In this document: piece after piece, positions 13,801-24,422 of the stretch
Layout of the letters: every line of letters starts with the position of its first letter
Position numbering within the stretch: the first letter of the stretch is position 1
Assembly: GCA_026929865.2 (NCBI GenBank)
Contig: CM049395.1
Coordinates: forward strand, 31,668,501-31,732,500
Reading direction: 5' to 3'
Source: Hyperoplus lanceolatus
Lineage: Eukaryota; Chordata; Actinopteri; Uranoscopiformes; Ammodytidae
Length of the DNA stretch: 64,000 bases
The notes under the pieces: model-generated
The model's database searches: none
Seen by the model: only the letters and a program-made list of their open reading frames with translations
What the model was told of the DNA's origin: nothing
Made by a program: the position numbers and the translations under genes

Positions 13801-16800
13801 ATCTGCCCTGCCCCTACCGTCACTACTCGTATGGACCTGTGGGGCCCAAACAAATGTTCCAGTCACTGAACTCACCACCAAACACCCACCGATGGCTCCT
13901 CATCCTGCAGTGACACCATCTGCTCAGTGGGCTTACCGCTCGTGTATCCAGTCAGCCACGTCCCACACAAGCACAGGTAGGTTCCATAGAAGGTTTTGTG
14001 TGGGGTATGTTTCCTATTTGACTTCTGTTCAAAGAAGGCCTAGTTGTTGCTCTATTTAAAGCTACATTGCACAACTTTCTGGTGCTGTAAAATGGCATCT
14101 GGACATTTGAAAATGCATATGTTTTAGTTCTGCCCAATGACCCATATTCTATGTTTCTGCAAAACATACAGTAGAAAGAACAAATAATGTATGCCAAACA
14201 TTCAGTGCCAGTGCAGGTGTGCAGTTTATGAGGCATGTTGACAATACAAGTCATGGCTGGGTTTCATATCATCTTACTGGCATAGACCGGTCTTGCATAC
14301 CATCTCAGACATACAATTAATGTTGGCTAGTTTTTCGTCTTAACCATATTTTTTCTTTTTCATCTGGAATTTTTTCGATATTTTAGGATTTACATTTCTT
14401 ATTGCCAAGACAGGTCAATACAACTCTCACATCTGTGTGCTAGGTATGGAGACAGAGCCAGGACCTTATCTATCCTAGCGAAAAAATAAACACTGGAGGG
14501 GTCACTGGTGGTGTAGTGATTAGAGTCCCCCATGGCAGCAGACCCGGTTTGGGTCCAACCCATGGTCAGTTCTCTGCATGTCTTCCCCTCTTTTCCAAAA
14601 AAAACGCCAAAAAATTAACTTTAGACAAAAAAGAATTAACACTGGAAGCAGGGAAGAACAGCTGGACTGGCTTTGTCCAAAGTTGAAAATGTATTCATCT
14701 GTGCACCATCTAAATACAACAAATTGTCTTGATTTTAGGGGGATATATTGGCTGTACTATTTCTCAGTGACCAACAGTAATGGGCGCCGCAAGTATATAC
14801 TGTAAGGACAAAGGTTTGTTTTTTATATATGTTGATGTACAGATTAAACACATCCAATTCAAAGCATTTATGAACTGTAGATGTGTTGAGATGCATATTT
14901 ATTTTTGTAACTTTGGACCGAGCCAAATTAGCTATTTTCCCCTGGTTCAAATACACAGACTGCAACAGTTTTCACCAGGATTCTCTCCTGAAATGTATGC
15001 CAGCAGAATACTACAATGAATTCTGAAGCTTTAGGTTTGAAATCTGAGGCATATAGACTGTAACATGTAGAGCCCTCCCTGACTATCATGTGGCAAGAAT
15101 GAATCCAAATCTCCACTACACATATTCAACATCCATACAACCTTTCTGAACCTACCTGGAACCCTACGAAGCGCTGACTTTAGGGCTTCTTTGGCCTGCC
15201 TGGTGAGCTGTGAGATTTTAACTGGACGCTCATCAGATGGAAAGGCACCACTAACCGAGTTTCCCGTTGATGCTGAACCAGAAGAAGAATGGTTTGAAGG
15301 TACTGAGCTGGTCAGGGATTCGTCAGACGTTGTCGAATTGGACCGTGATTGTTTATGTGACGCTAAGCTGGACGGTGTGTGATGTAATGCGTTTGAGCTG
15401 TTTATATATTGATCAGCTGGTTTTAAAGTTGTTGGTAAAGGATTTGAAGATGTTGTGGGTGACGATTGGTTTGATGTTTTTGAGATGGATGGTGATTGGC
15501 TCTTTGGTGTTTGGCTGGATGAGGATTGGCTAGGCTCTGCAGCCCTCCCTGCTGAACTGTCGGAAAATGTCTTGATTGGTGCATTGCTGATTGTTGATTT
15601 ACTGGCTGAGATGGATGGGGATTGGCTGAATTTTGCTGCGCTAGTTGATGACTGGCTAGGAGGTGCCTTCTTTGTTGTCGATTGGCTAGCTGGTACTGTA
15701 CTGGTTGGTGTCTGGCTGGTTTCTGTTGTGCTATCTAACAATTGTCTAGCAGATACTTTGCTGATTGTTGAGGGGCTGGGTGGTTTTGTCCTACTTGTTA
15801 ATTGGCTTGGGTGTCTTATCTCTGTTTGAGGTTGAATGGATGGTGTTGAACTGTCTAGAGATTGGATATCTGGTGCTGTGCTGGTCGGTAACCGACTTGA
15901 TTGCGTTGTGCTAGTTGATGATTGGCTACCTGGTGTTGTGCTGCCTTGTGATTGGCTCGCTGATGCTGCGGTGGCTGGTAATTGATTTAAATGTATTGGT
16001 CTAGTTACTGATTGGCTGTTTGGTGCTCGACTAGTTTGAGTTTGGCTGGAAGATTCTGTAGTGGTTGCAGATTGACTGGCCAGTGTTGTGCTGATCGGCG
16101 ATTGGATGGTTTTTGCTTTGCTGTCCTGTGATTTGCTGTGTGATACTGTTCTGGAAGGTGTTTGACTAGATGGTGCAGTGGTTGTAGAGGATTGGTCAGA
16201 GATGAGGGTCCGTGAGGATGTGGGTGTCCTCCCTATGCTGGAGGACGTGAGGTTGGAGGATATCTGGTTGGACGTCCGGCCAGCCAGCGGATGTCTTGAG
16301 GGAGGAGTGTTGGTTTCTGACGCAGCAGCTGTCGTCTGGAGGTCCTTCAAGGAGAGAAACTTTATGTACAGATATTCCATGCCACAGTTGTAACCGTTCA
16401 GTCATACAGCCATAATCTGATCCTCTACCTAACAAAGGTTTTAAAGCCTCTTCCAACCTTATATATTAACTTTGGCAAAGAGAGCATGGACCTAGTTTCA
16501 GCAAACTAAAATGAGATCCTTGTTACGTGGTCTGATTCTTCTAATTACCTCCATGAGTTTAATATAAGATCAAAGTAAACCTGAAAACGAGCTGAGGTCT
16601 CAGGTGAAAGATTAATGAAGATTTGATTAAAATGTAAGACACCCAAAGCTTTTACAATTATGTGTTTTGTTGAGGCAGAAATTCCTCCCAGAATTACACT
16701 GATTGTTGCCAGACCAAACCAGGGTGGTTTGGCAACAACTGATGAGGATGGAACCAAACAGCGTTGGTGAAAGAAAATACTTCAGAGAAAAGAGCTGTCA

Positions 16801-19241
16801 TCCAGCCTTTTCCATCCAGGTCCACAACCCCACTTCCTCTCCTGAGTGTTTTACCATTTTAAAAATATATTTGCTTCATGAGATATGCTGCCAGGGGAAT
16901 TTAATTGAGAAGTGTAATTAACTTAAATGGGAATTCTCCATCCCAATAGATTTCCAGGCTTAACCGTTTACCGTGCAAATTTCCCGCAATTTGATAGAGC
17001 TGCCTTAGAAAAGCAAAACTATTCAATATTTTGGCATGAAGATTGTCAGATTTTGATGGTCAGATATTGAACTGAAACTATACATTGACAGAAGCTTTGT
17101 ATTTGAACTAGTGTCATTCAGGGAGCTTGTTGGTAGCCAAATAGTTTCTGCGCATGCCTTTGAATGGCAACATTGACCGTTTGAGTCCAGCCTGCGACCT
17201 GTGATGCATGTCATTCCCCCTCTCTCTCCCCTCATTTCCTGTCCACTTCTCTAAACCACTATCAAGTAAAAAATGCCTAAAGAATATGTAGGAAGCGGGA
17301 TTTCGGAAAGCATGGGGACCTTTTTTGTGCTCGTTCCAGTCTTTGTGAACTGGCAGTGACTTGGGAGGGATTATTTTTGGGTATTTTGATGTTTTTTTTT
17401 ATTTTATTGTTTGTTTTGAAGTTGTTCTTCATCTATTCTTTTCATTTCAACTATATGTAACAAAATAACAACCTGGCACTTTGTAATACCATAAAACCAA
17501 ATAAAAAGATTTTGATTTAAAAAATAATATCTAGGGAAAAAAGCAACTAGTGGCATTCAGAAACTCATTGAAAATCTGTTAAACAGTGTTTCTACACTTT
17601 GAGCCTCCCTGGATACCTGAGTTCTCCAACCAAGACTTTCATTTCAAAGAGCAGATGGCAATTGTGAAGGGTAGGGGTCTATGAGGAGTGTGTGACTGTG
17701 AATTATTGATCACTGATCAGTATATGAACATGTCCGGACTAAGCAGGTCAAACCTGATGCATCGATTGAACAATGAGTGAAGTTAAAGCTTTTGTGCACT
17801 CAGAGATCAGACACGAGATATATCTGCTCTCTGACGTACAACCTGTGCTACTAATTGCGTTGTTGGTTAGCTAATCCCTTTAGTTTGGACTGGATTCTCA
17901 CGCCTGTCTATGCCAAAGGGAAGCCGGACAAAAGGAGCGACCGCATTCAGGTTGATGGCGGCTCTGATACGCCACGAGAAAGACAACAGGCCAGCTACCG
18001 TATATCCCTGCTGGGACCCCCCTCATGTTTGTTTCAGAGGAACACATGTCACTGTGGAGGATTCTTTCTTTTACATGTTCAAGTGCAAGTCAGTGGGGAC
18101 ATATGTACATTATCAGTTAATATCCCTACATCTAGACTATCTCTACATCTAGCCTGAAACTTTCCCTCGTCTAGCTGTTTCAGCCTGATATCATGTACAT
18201 TTTTTTGGACAGAAATACCTGTTTTTAAAACACATGTATTTTAGTTTGATGACCAAATGCAGAATGGTTGGCGCAGCAAGTGTACTCTTATGAATAATAG
18301 TGTATAATAGTGTAACAATGAATAATGAAAACAACACATTAAATACCAGAATAAAAACACAAAAAATACTGTGGTTGACGAGACATTTTTTAAATTGAAT
18401 TGAAACTTAATTTAAATCTAATCGTAGGCATCTGTAAAATAATGGCTTGCCCCATAATGATACAACCATTAGGATACTGGTATTTACATTCTGCATTGTA
18501 TACCATCCTATATGAATTACATTGTATGTATATTTTACTTTCCATCCTATTCCCAAATACATACATTGTTTGAGAAGCCACATCTGTCAGCAAATACTGA
18601 ACACATTGGAAGTTAATACTTGAAATATTGGAACACTGAGTATAAATTAATACAAAAGCAGCTCCATCAGCATCAATGATCAATGCGGCAGCCTACCTGC
18701 CCTCCCTGGGAAGCGGTGTCCCATTTCTGCTGCTTTATGCTGCTGCTCTCGCTGAGGGGACAGAGTGAACAAGGAGAGGTTTGTTCCTGTTGCAGTGTTC
18801 CCCCTCACACCACAAATCCACCAGCAACCAAACCACCAAAAAAAAAGAAAACATCCCAAAAAACTAATACAAAAAAAAAACAATCATAACCATCTGACAA
18901 AGGGTCACAAAAACTAAAGTTACAAGTTGGGCTGCAACTAATTTTGATCTGCGAATATTTTTTTTCAAACAATTAATCAAACTGTTGGAATTTACAGTAA
19001 AATGTCAGAAAATTGTGTTTTTTTTCAAATGCACATCGCAATTTCCCCCTTTACTTTCATGTTAAGACAAAAAACACAGCAAATATTCACATATGAGTTC
19101 TGAACAAGACGTAATGACTTTTGCCAATTAGAAGTAATTGAATAAATTATGAATAAAGTGTCCTACAAATGATATGATCATCCAATCAATAACAACAAAT
19201 AGCTTAAGTGTTATACTTAGTTTGTGTGAGTGAGTGAGTGA

Positions 19242-19326
<85 letters not shown>

Positions 19327-19782
19327 TTTGTGTGTGCAATGCAAATAACATCAAAAACATACAAAATTATGATAACATAATAAAAACCATGCATTGCTAT
19401 TTCAAAATGAGCTATTAACTTACTTATTAATTTGATCCCAGTTTGAACTGTTCAGTCGCTCAACACCCGAGGACAGGTGCACTGAAATCAAGATAAATAG
19501 AGTCTGAATAAATGAAGTGAAAACATTTAAACTGCAGAGTAGCTACAGAGCTAATAAGAAAGATGGAAGATAACCCCGCTGACATTTGAGTTCCTCCTTT
19601 ATTCTAAACTCTTATCACAAGAAAAGGAACCACATATCTCTCTTTCATTCAAGAAACACACTCCATCATTTCCCTGCGCTGCAAACAGCAGATCAGAGTC
19701 ACTCACCTTGATAAATTAGGATACAATACAAAGATGATAAGTGAAAAAGCCTTTTCCAGCTACTTCTTAAATAAGGATCCAT
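689..19782 (-). CDS. otog: Otogelin (otog), 5' part, runs off left edge
   Basis: Secreted mucin/VWF-like glycoprotein of inner-ear acellular membranes. I rebuilt 17 coding exons whose GT-AG sites and phases agree throughout: 19707-19782, 19424-19481, 18697-18751, 15156-16335, 13346-13447, 12247-12404, 11642-11763, 9172-9380, 8269-8399, 8061-8167, 6634-6743, 5886-6011, 5218-5326, 4253-4299, 3426-3571, 1476-1608, 689-866. They give 1015 residues ending in phase 2. Domains in order: hydrophobic signal peptide (about 1-26, start [13 protein letters not shown]), Ser/Thr-rich exon (64-456), EGF-like (458-490, CLNGGQC), VWD1 (about 498-660, with [15 protein letters not shown]), C8 (about 698-770), TIL (about 775-850), VWD2 (865-1015, with [10 protein letters not shown]). 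Phrases such as [16 protein letters not shown] and [12 protein letters not shown] resemble otogelin more than OTOGL or gel-forming mucins. Otogl is the main alternative. The 3' two thirds lie outside the window; no further exon was seen in 1-688. Confidence 0.88.
1147..1300 (+). mobile_element. Degenerate SINE, same tail
   Basis: The head GGGGGCTTGTAGTGTAGTGGCAAG... is followed by the shared tail GTTCTCTGCATGTCATTCCCCTCTCTGCCCC... and ...AAAACATGCCAAAAA. Limits are approximate. Located in otog intron 16. Confidence 0.5.
1823..1895. repeat. (GATT)n microsatellite
   Basis: About 18 tandem GATT units, becoming interrupted (GATTGGTT) at the right end. In otog intron 15. Confidence 0.9.
4585..4936. 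mobile_element. MITE with TTAA target (AGCTATAGTGGGTAAC ends)
   Basis: The left end TTAA|AGCTATAGTGGGTAACTT and the right end (opposite strand) TTAA|AGATATATTGCGTAACTTT are imperfect inverted repeats flanked by TTAA. Length about 350 bp, no coding frame. Lies in otog intron 13. Similar left ends occur near 14058 and 20032. Confidence 0.6.
6885..7439. mobile_element. Palindromic piggyBac-like MITE (TTAA) split by SINE
   Basis: Left end TTAAAGGTGGAGTCAGC and right end GCTGACTCCACCTTTAA are perfect inverted repeats ending in TTAA, a piggyBac-type target. Interior arms CACAGCCTAAGCTCTATAAA and TTTACAGAGGCTAGGCTGTG are also inverted. Excluding the SINE it is about 0.36 kb. It lies in otog intron 10. 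Confidence 0.75.
7201..7391 (+). mobile_element. tRNA-derived SINE, 11-bp TSD
   Basis: The head resembles a tRNA gene: A box TAGCTCAGTTGG and B box GGTTCGATTCC. A non-tRNA tail follows (TTCTCTGCATGTC, then CTATCAATAAAGCATAAAAATGCC). The direct repeat AATAATTTGTC flanks it (7190-7200 and 7392-7402), indicating LINE-driven retroposition. It interrupts a piggyBac-like MITE. Confidence 0.88.
9660..11595. mobile_element. MITE-like DNA transposon with GGGGAGAAYGGGG terminal inverted repeats
   Basis: Left end GGGGAGAATGGGGTAATGTG (9660-9679) mirrors the right end (minus strand from 11595: GGGGAGAACGGGGAATGTG). It lies in otog intron 7. The phrase GTCTCACTTTACCC and variants recur internally near 11190-11235. 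About 0.84 kb is its own sequence; the remainder is the foldback element inserted inside it. No clear target duplication was identified. Confidence 0.65.
9785..10874. mobile_element. Foldback (long-TIR) MITE copy 1, nested, TA target
   Basis: The two halves are near-complete inverted repeats of each other, about 0.5 kb each; for example GGACCTTCAAGGATCCCAAC on the left is mirrored on the right near 10788-10807, and CCCATAGAAAATGAATTTTT is mirrored near 10391-10410. Ends are CCTAGCGGGCAAA and CCCAGGGGGCAAA (opposite strand), each abutting TA, suggesting a Tc1/mariner-like TA target. No transposase. It sits inside the 9660-11595 element. Confidence 0.85.
14498..14633 (+). mobile_element. Short SINE with alternative head, 13-bp TSD
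   Basis: It shares the TTCTCTGCATGTC tail with the SINE at 7201 but has a different tRNA-like head (GGTGTAGTGATTAGAGTC ... GGGTCCAACCC). Flanking repeats AATAAACACTGGA (14485-14497) and AATTAACACTGGA (14634-14646) are a near-perfect target duplication. Located in otog intron 4. Confidence 0.7.
15156..16335 (-). other. otog: Otogelin exon 4: 393-codon Ser/Thr/Pro/Gln-rich (PTS, mucin-like) exon
   Basis: One large exon encodes residues 64-456 of the reconstructed protein, between the signal-peptide exons and the EGF-like domain. It is dominated by Ser, Thr, Gln, Pro and Ala, with loosely repeated units of about 11-13 residues around the tripeptide Ser-Gln-Ser. This composition predicts dense mucin-type O-glycosylation. 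The acceptor is CTCCAG at 16336-16337 (phase 0); a second AG nine bases upstream would add Asp-Leu-Gln in the same frame. The donor after 15156 is G|GTAGG (phase 1), matching the phase-1 EGF exon. The open frame extends upstream to an ATG at 16380, but that stretch is not signal-peptide-like and lies in intron 3. Confidence 0.8.
17130..17295 (+). mobile_element. Degenerate SINE tail fragment
   Basis: Contains GATGCATGTCATTCCCCCTC...CACTATCAAGTAAAAAATGCC, matching the tail shared by the SINEs at 7201 and 24231; the head is badly decayed. Located in otog intron 3. Confidence 0.4.
19227..19333. repeat. (GTGA)n-(GT)n microsatellite
   Basis: A few GTGA units lead into about 45 GT units. In otog intron 2, between exons 19424-19481 and 18697-18751. 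Confidence 0.95.
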
Positions 19783-19904
19783 TCGTGTTTCGCGGATCCG
19801 CCGTCAGTCGGGTTTGGACAGCATCACCTGGTGAAAACCCTCCGGCTGGACTCCCGCTGCTCCCTGCGCTGCTCCATCCGGCTCATCCGGGAGCGGCCCA
19901 GCGC

Positions 19905-19965
19905 GCGCCTCTAGAGCCGCTGCACCTGCTCATTAGCATAATATATGCATCTGGGCGGGGCCAAG
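19905..19965 (-). promoter_or_regulatory. otog: Putative otogelin core promoter (GC box, TATA-like, octamer-like)
   Basis: Read on the minus strand, CCCCGCCC (19953-19960) is followed by GCATATATTATGC (TATA-like, within 19936-19949) and ATGCTAAT, an octamer-like POU motif. These lie about 150-180 bp upstream of the predicted ATG (19780-19782), which would put a start site near 19910 and leave a short 5' UTR. The surrounding 150 bp is more GC- and CpG-rich than the flanks. Inferred from motif spacing only. Confidence 0.5.
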
Positions 19966-20031
19966 CATCCAGGTGCTCTGTAGAGGATTTCATACTCAAT
20001 GATCGAAGTGGAAACCAATTCTGTTTACAAA

Positions 20032-20300
20032 TTAAAGCTATAGTGTGTAACTTTTTCATATAGGCCAAACATTTATGCTATCACCAAATGGGTTGACCAA
20101 AAAGTTGAAAAAGCCTATCAGCTTAAAAAAAACTCTCTCTGTATTTCTCATTACGGCAGCGTTTTTGCATTTAATTTTATTTATTTATTTATTTAAAGGA
20201 CAGTGCACATTGATCAACATTTCTGTAAATGTGCCAGTGTTAACCAGCAGGCTAATTTTCAAATGCAGTCCTTCGGCAAGATGTTAAAATGACCACAAAA
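20032..20300. repeat. MITE-end remnant and dispersed repeat upstream of otogelin promoter
   Basis: TTAAAGCTATAGTGTGTAACTTTTT (20032 onward) matches the end of the 4585 element but no right end was found. It is followed by TTTATTTAAAGGACAGTGCACATTGATC, which I take to be another dispersed fish repeat. Confidence 0.4.
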
Positions 20301-20517
20301 GACTAGAAGAATAAAAAACACTAAAAAATGCACACAGAAACAGATAAGAACAGTTGAGCATGTCATCAATTGACTGACTCCTTAAGACATATGTATAACC
20401 AAACAAACATTCTTACCCAGCACCATGGCATGGGTTAGACAGAACGGCTACAACAATAACCATGCTATCAAGGTTAGAAACTGATTTCGTCATGAATTTA
20501 AAGATTTTCAGAGTATA

Positions 20518-21573
20518 CCTAGGGGGCAAAACCCCTTTTTTTGGAAAAACAGACATGGAGCGTTGTAAAAGGTTGTTCACCAGAAATGATATCCAGGACC
20601 TTCCAGGATCCCAACCTGGGTGGACAACCTGGTCAACTAGCTGCTGGAAAGCAAATCAGAACCACTGTTTAAGTGAATGGGGATGGGCTAATAGGGATTT
20701 TTTTAAACTTATAGATATCATTATGAAACTTTGCAAGTTGATTACTGACATTAAAACAACAACTTTTTGTATTAGAGTATTTTCCAAAAAGTTTGAATAA
20801 ATATGAAAAATCATCAATACCTTACTAATGATGCGTACATTTGCATATCTGCAAAGCCCCAAAATCTAGATGTTGGACAAAAGCAGAGTCAATTTGTTTT
20901 TAAATTTTCAAAACAAAACAAGTGTCCAACTGCCTGAAGCTTTTCCTAATCACAGTTCAAATTTGATCAATAACCCATAGAAAATGAATTTTATACACTG
21001 TTTTTTCCAAGGGAATGTCTAGCCGTTTCCTAAAATACCAGTTGGAGACTCCAAAAGGACACTTTTGGTCCATAGCACATGAAATATAACTGTGTAGTAT
21101 TTTCTATGGGTTATTGATCAAATTTGAACTGTGATTAGGAAAGGCTTCAGGCAGTTGGATACTTGATTTGTTTTCAAAATTTAAAAACAAATTGACTTTG
21201 TTTTCTTCCAACATCTAGATTTTGGTGCTTTGCAGATATGCAAATGTAAGCATCATTATAAGATATTGATGATTTTTCATATTTATTTAAACATTTTTGA
21301 AAATACAGTAATACAAAAAGTGTTCGTGTTAATGTCAGTAATCAACTGGCAAAGTTTCATAATGATATCTATAAGTTCAAAAAAGCCCATCCCCATTCAC
21401 CCCCATTCACTTAAACAGTGGTTCTGATTTGCTATGTCGGCCCGCTGTAGCTTTCTGGCAGCTTGTTGACAAGGTTGTCCACCCAGGTTGTGATCGTGGA
21501 AGGTACTAGATGTCATTTTTGGTGAACAACCTTTTACAACGCTCCATGTCCATAAAATCACTTTGCCCCTGGG
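20518..21573. mobile_element. Foldback (long-TIR) MITE copy 2, TA target
   Basis: Closely similar over its whole length to the element at 9785-10874, with the same ends (CCTAGGGGGCAAA / CCCAGGGGCAAA) and flanking TA dinucleotides. It lies about 0.55 kb upstream of the otogelin promoter. It differs from copy 1 by small indels, for example the shorter centre near 21090-21100. Confidence 0.85.
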
Positions 21574-22740
21574 TAGTAGCCTAAAACTAAAACTTATGAC
21601 CATCTATTTCATTTTTTATATGGGTATATTATCATATAAAATATACAATATAATATGACATAAAATAGATACATCTAATATACAATATTTAATTATGCAT
21701 TCAAGATATTGTATAAATATATATACATTTACCAACACACACACACACACACACACCCTAAACAAATAAATACAAATATACATTATTATTTACATTGTAT
21801 ACATTCAAGAAAAAGGTAGACAAAGGTAATAATATTATTGAGAAATCAGATGCAAAAATGAACAGTAACCCCTGTAAGCACCATTGAATAACCTCTGCCA
21901 CCTGAAAATAATTTCTTTATATTTAATTTTAAACTGTTTCATGTTTGGACATTGCTTTATCTCTGCATTCAACCTGTTGCATAGTCTTACACCACAGATT
22001 GAAATACAAGAAGTGTTCCTGGTCATAAGGATGCTGAGATTAAAGTCAGAATTCTGAGTTTAAAGTCAGAATTCTTAGAATAAAGTCAAACCTCAAGGTG
22101 TGGCCCAACTCCTCTTTCGTATGCATAACTATGTAGTAGTTACTAAAAAAAAAAAAACACTGTGGTAGTTATTAAAACAAATTAAAACTACCTATGTTGT
22201 AGTTAATGCATATCTATGTAGTAGTTACTAAAAAAACTATGTAGTAGTACGTAATGCACAACAATGCAGGAGTAACTACAATGTTGTGTACCTTATTGTA
22301 AAGGTTTTGGTCAGGATATATGCATATTGTAGTGATGAATAGGTGGCATATTCTTTATTAAAGGTATACAAAAACATCAGATAAATTGGGCTTGAGGGTT
22401 GTAATAAACTCCCAATAAACACAGTATTTTCCATAATACAAATGAAGTTGAGTAGACATCCTACGGTCGATACTTTCCTACCGCATGAAATTTCAAGACC
22501 AACATGCAACCACATAACTTCAATGGAACAGGAATCATTGCCGAAAATTATAAACCTCATGAGCCTTTATGAAAAAAAGAACAAAGAGGACACTGACAGC
22601 TTTAACTATTAGTTTTATTTAGTGCTGTATTGATACTGAACTAGAGCCATGAGAACAGTGCCCCTTTGTGGAAATCATCATACAATCAGATGTGCTGGAA
22701 GACTGACGGAAGCACAGCAAAAGTGTTCTTTAACTAAATT

Positions 22741-22876
22741 AGTCAAGGCCTACTTAAATTCTCTTCAGCACACATACACAGTAGGCTACAGTCAGGTAAG
22801 CAGATCGTGAGGAGATATTCACAGAAAGTGATTTTGGCAAGAAGTGTTCTCCAGAATTGCTGACTCCGCCTTTAAT
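22741..22876. mobile_element. Half copy of the TTAA palindromic MITE
   Basis: Only the right half is present: CAGCACACATACACAGTAGG ... GGAGATATTC ... CCAGAATTGCTGACTCCGCCTTTAA, matching the right half of the element at 6885-7439 including the terminal TTAA. Confidence 0.6.
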
Positions 22877-24230
22877 ACAAACCCAACATTTGCATTGGAG
22901 ATGTAACAAAAACTTGCTTTTATTGGCCATTGAGGGGAATTTCCAGAACAGGGGAGAGAAGTTTTTATTTGGGTTGGATGTCCATTTCTTTGGTCACTGC
23001 TCAGTCCGTCACGACCTGTTGTGGACCTGCTGACACCTGACATGAAACTCAATCCTTTTAAATGTTGCAGTGGTGACCCCAGTGTCACCGGCTGCACAGA
23101 CTTGGATTAGCATGTGAAAGTCTGGTTTTCGGCAGAGGAAACGCTTCCTGCGTCTGTCTGTCCGTCTGCTGTCTGGGTCAAAAAGGCCTTTGACTGACTG
23201 GAGCCCTCAGAGACCCCAACAGGCTTTGTGCTGCCCAGCCAAAGAGGTGTCTGCTTTCATAAATGGAATCAGGACCAAGAGAAAAGGGGGGACGCAGGAT
23301 GGAGGAAGGTTTTGAAAGGGAACATTAAACAAAAATGTTTGAGTGAATTCTGGTTTGTATGTTGGTCTTTTTTAATCTCTCTCTCACACACACGTGCAGC
23401 TCCTTGGCCTAACGGAGATGACAACTGAAGCATCCCTCTGAAGCACACAAGCCTCCCCCATCAAACTCACACACATGCACTGTACTGAAAACTGGCGCCT
23501 GCTTTGTACCCTTGCAGACTGCTCATTAAAGGTCCAATGAAATGACTGATTGTTTTCTGTATATTCATGTGTTTCTGTAAAAAAATTACAGCTCTGTGGG
23601 TGGTGATTAACTTGCAGAGCATCCAGTGCTTTGGGCTTAATGCTAATATCTCCATGCTAAAATACAGATGTTTGGCAGCAGGTGTAGCGTTTACCATGTT
23701 CACCCTAATGTCGTAGCATGCCAACACTTGCTAATTAGCAATCACCACAAAGTAGGACTGAGACTGATGGGAGTGTCATTAGTTTTGAAAAGTATTTAGT
23801 TATAAACAAAGTAAGAAACACATTTTTATTTTAACTGGAAAATGGCACCAGAAAGATATAAGGTACTGAGATCGGAACGTTATTACAATTCATCCTGAAG
23901 GAGATATTGTTTATGTTGCAGTTAAATTGTTCTGAAAGGTGATTCTATGATATTGTCCACCTTATTCATATAACCAAGGCTGGGCTAAATGACTGAAAGA
24001 AAGGTCAGATTAAAGCAATACATATATACATCACAATAAACCGTAGCCTCCAAACTGATCATAACTTATATCAATAAAGGGAGGATTTATTGCAGGTCGG
24101 TTGTCTTAGCCTGCATTAGATTTATCATGGTGTACCTAATAAACTGGATTCCGAGTGAGCGGCCCTTCAATTAGCTGTGTTAACAATCAAAATTCGAATC
24201 AATCTGGGGTAAAGTGCCGGCACAAGGTAG

Positions 24231-24422
24231 CGCCCTTAGCTCAATTGGTAGGGCGCCACCCCCCCCATGGGCCTCGGTCAGCAGCGGACCCGGGTTCGAT
24301 TCCAGCCCGTGGTCGTTCTCTGCATGTCACCTCCCCTCTCTGCCCCATTTCAACTCTGTCTCTACACTATCAATAAAGCATAAAAATGCCAAAAAAATAT
24401 CCTTTAAAAAAAAAAAAAAAAA
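24231..24422 (+). mobile_element. tRNA-derived SINE, ~20-bp TSD, poly(A) tail
   Basis: A box TAGCTCAATTGG and B box GGTTCGATTCC, with the same tail as the copy at 7201, ending in A-rich sequence. AAAGTGCCGGCACAAGGTAG (24211-24230) recurs as AAAGTGCCAGCACAAAGTAG (24423-24442), a long target duplication with two mismatches. Intergenic between otog and aph1b. Confidence 0.88.

Noticed and set aside
15191..15829. Plus-strand open frames across the Ser/Thr-rich otogelin exon
   Set aside because: They are antisense shadows of a repetitive coding exon; no splice context or family similarity on the plus strand.
16336..16380. ATG at 16380 ([11 protein letters not shown]...) as the start of otogelin
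   Set aside because: Not signal-peptide-like, lies upstream of a usable acceptor, and phase-consistent exons further 5' supply a better start with a promoter.
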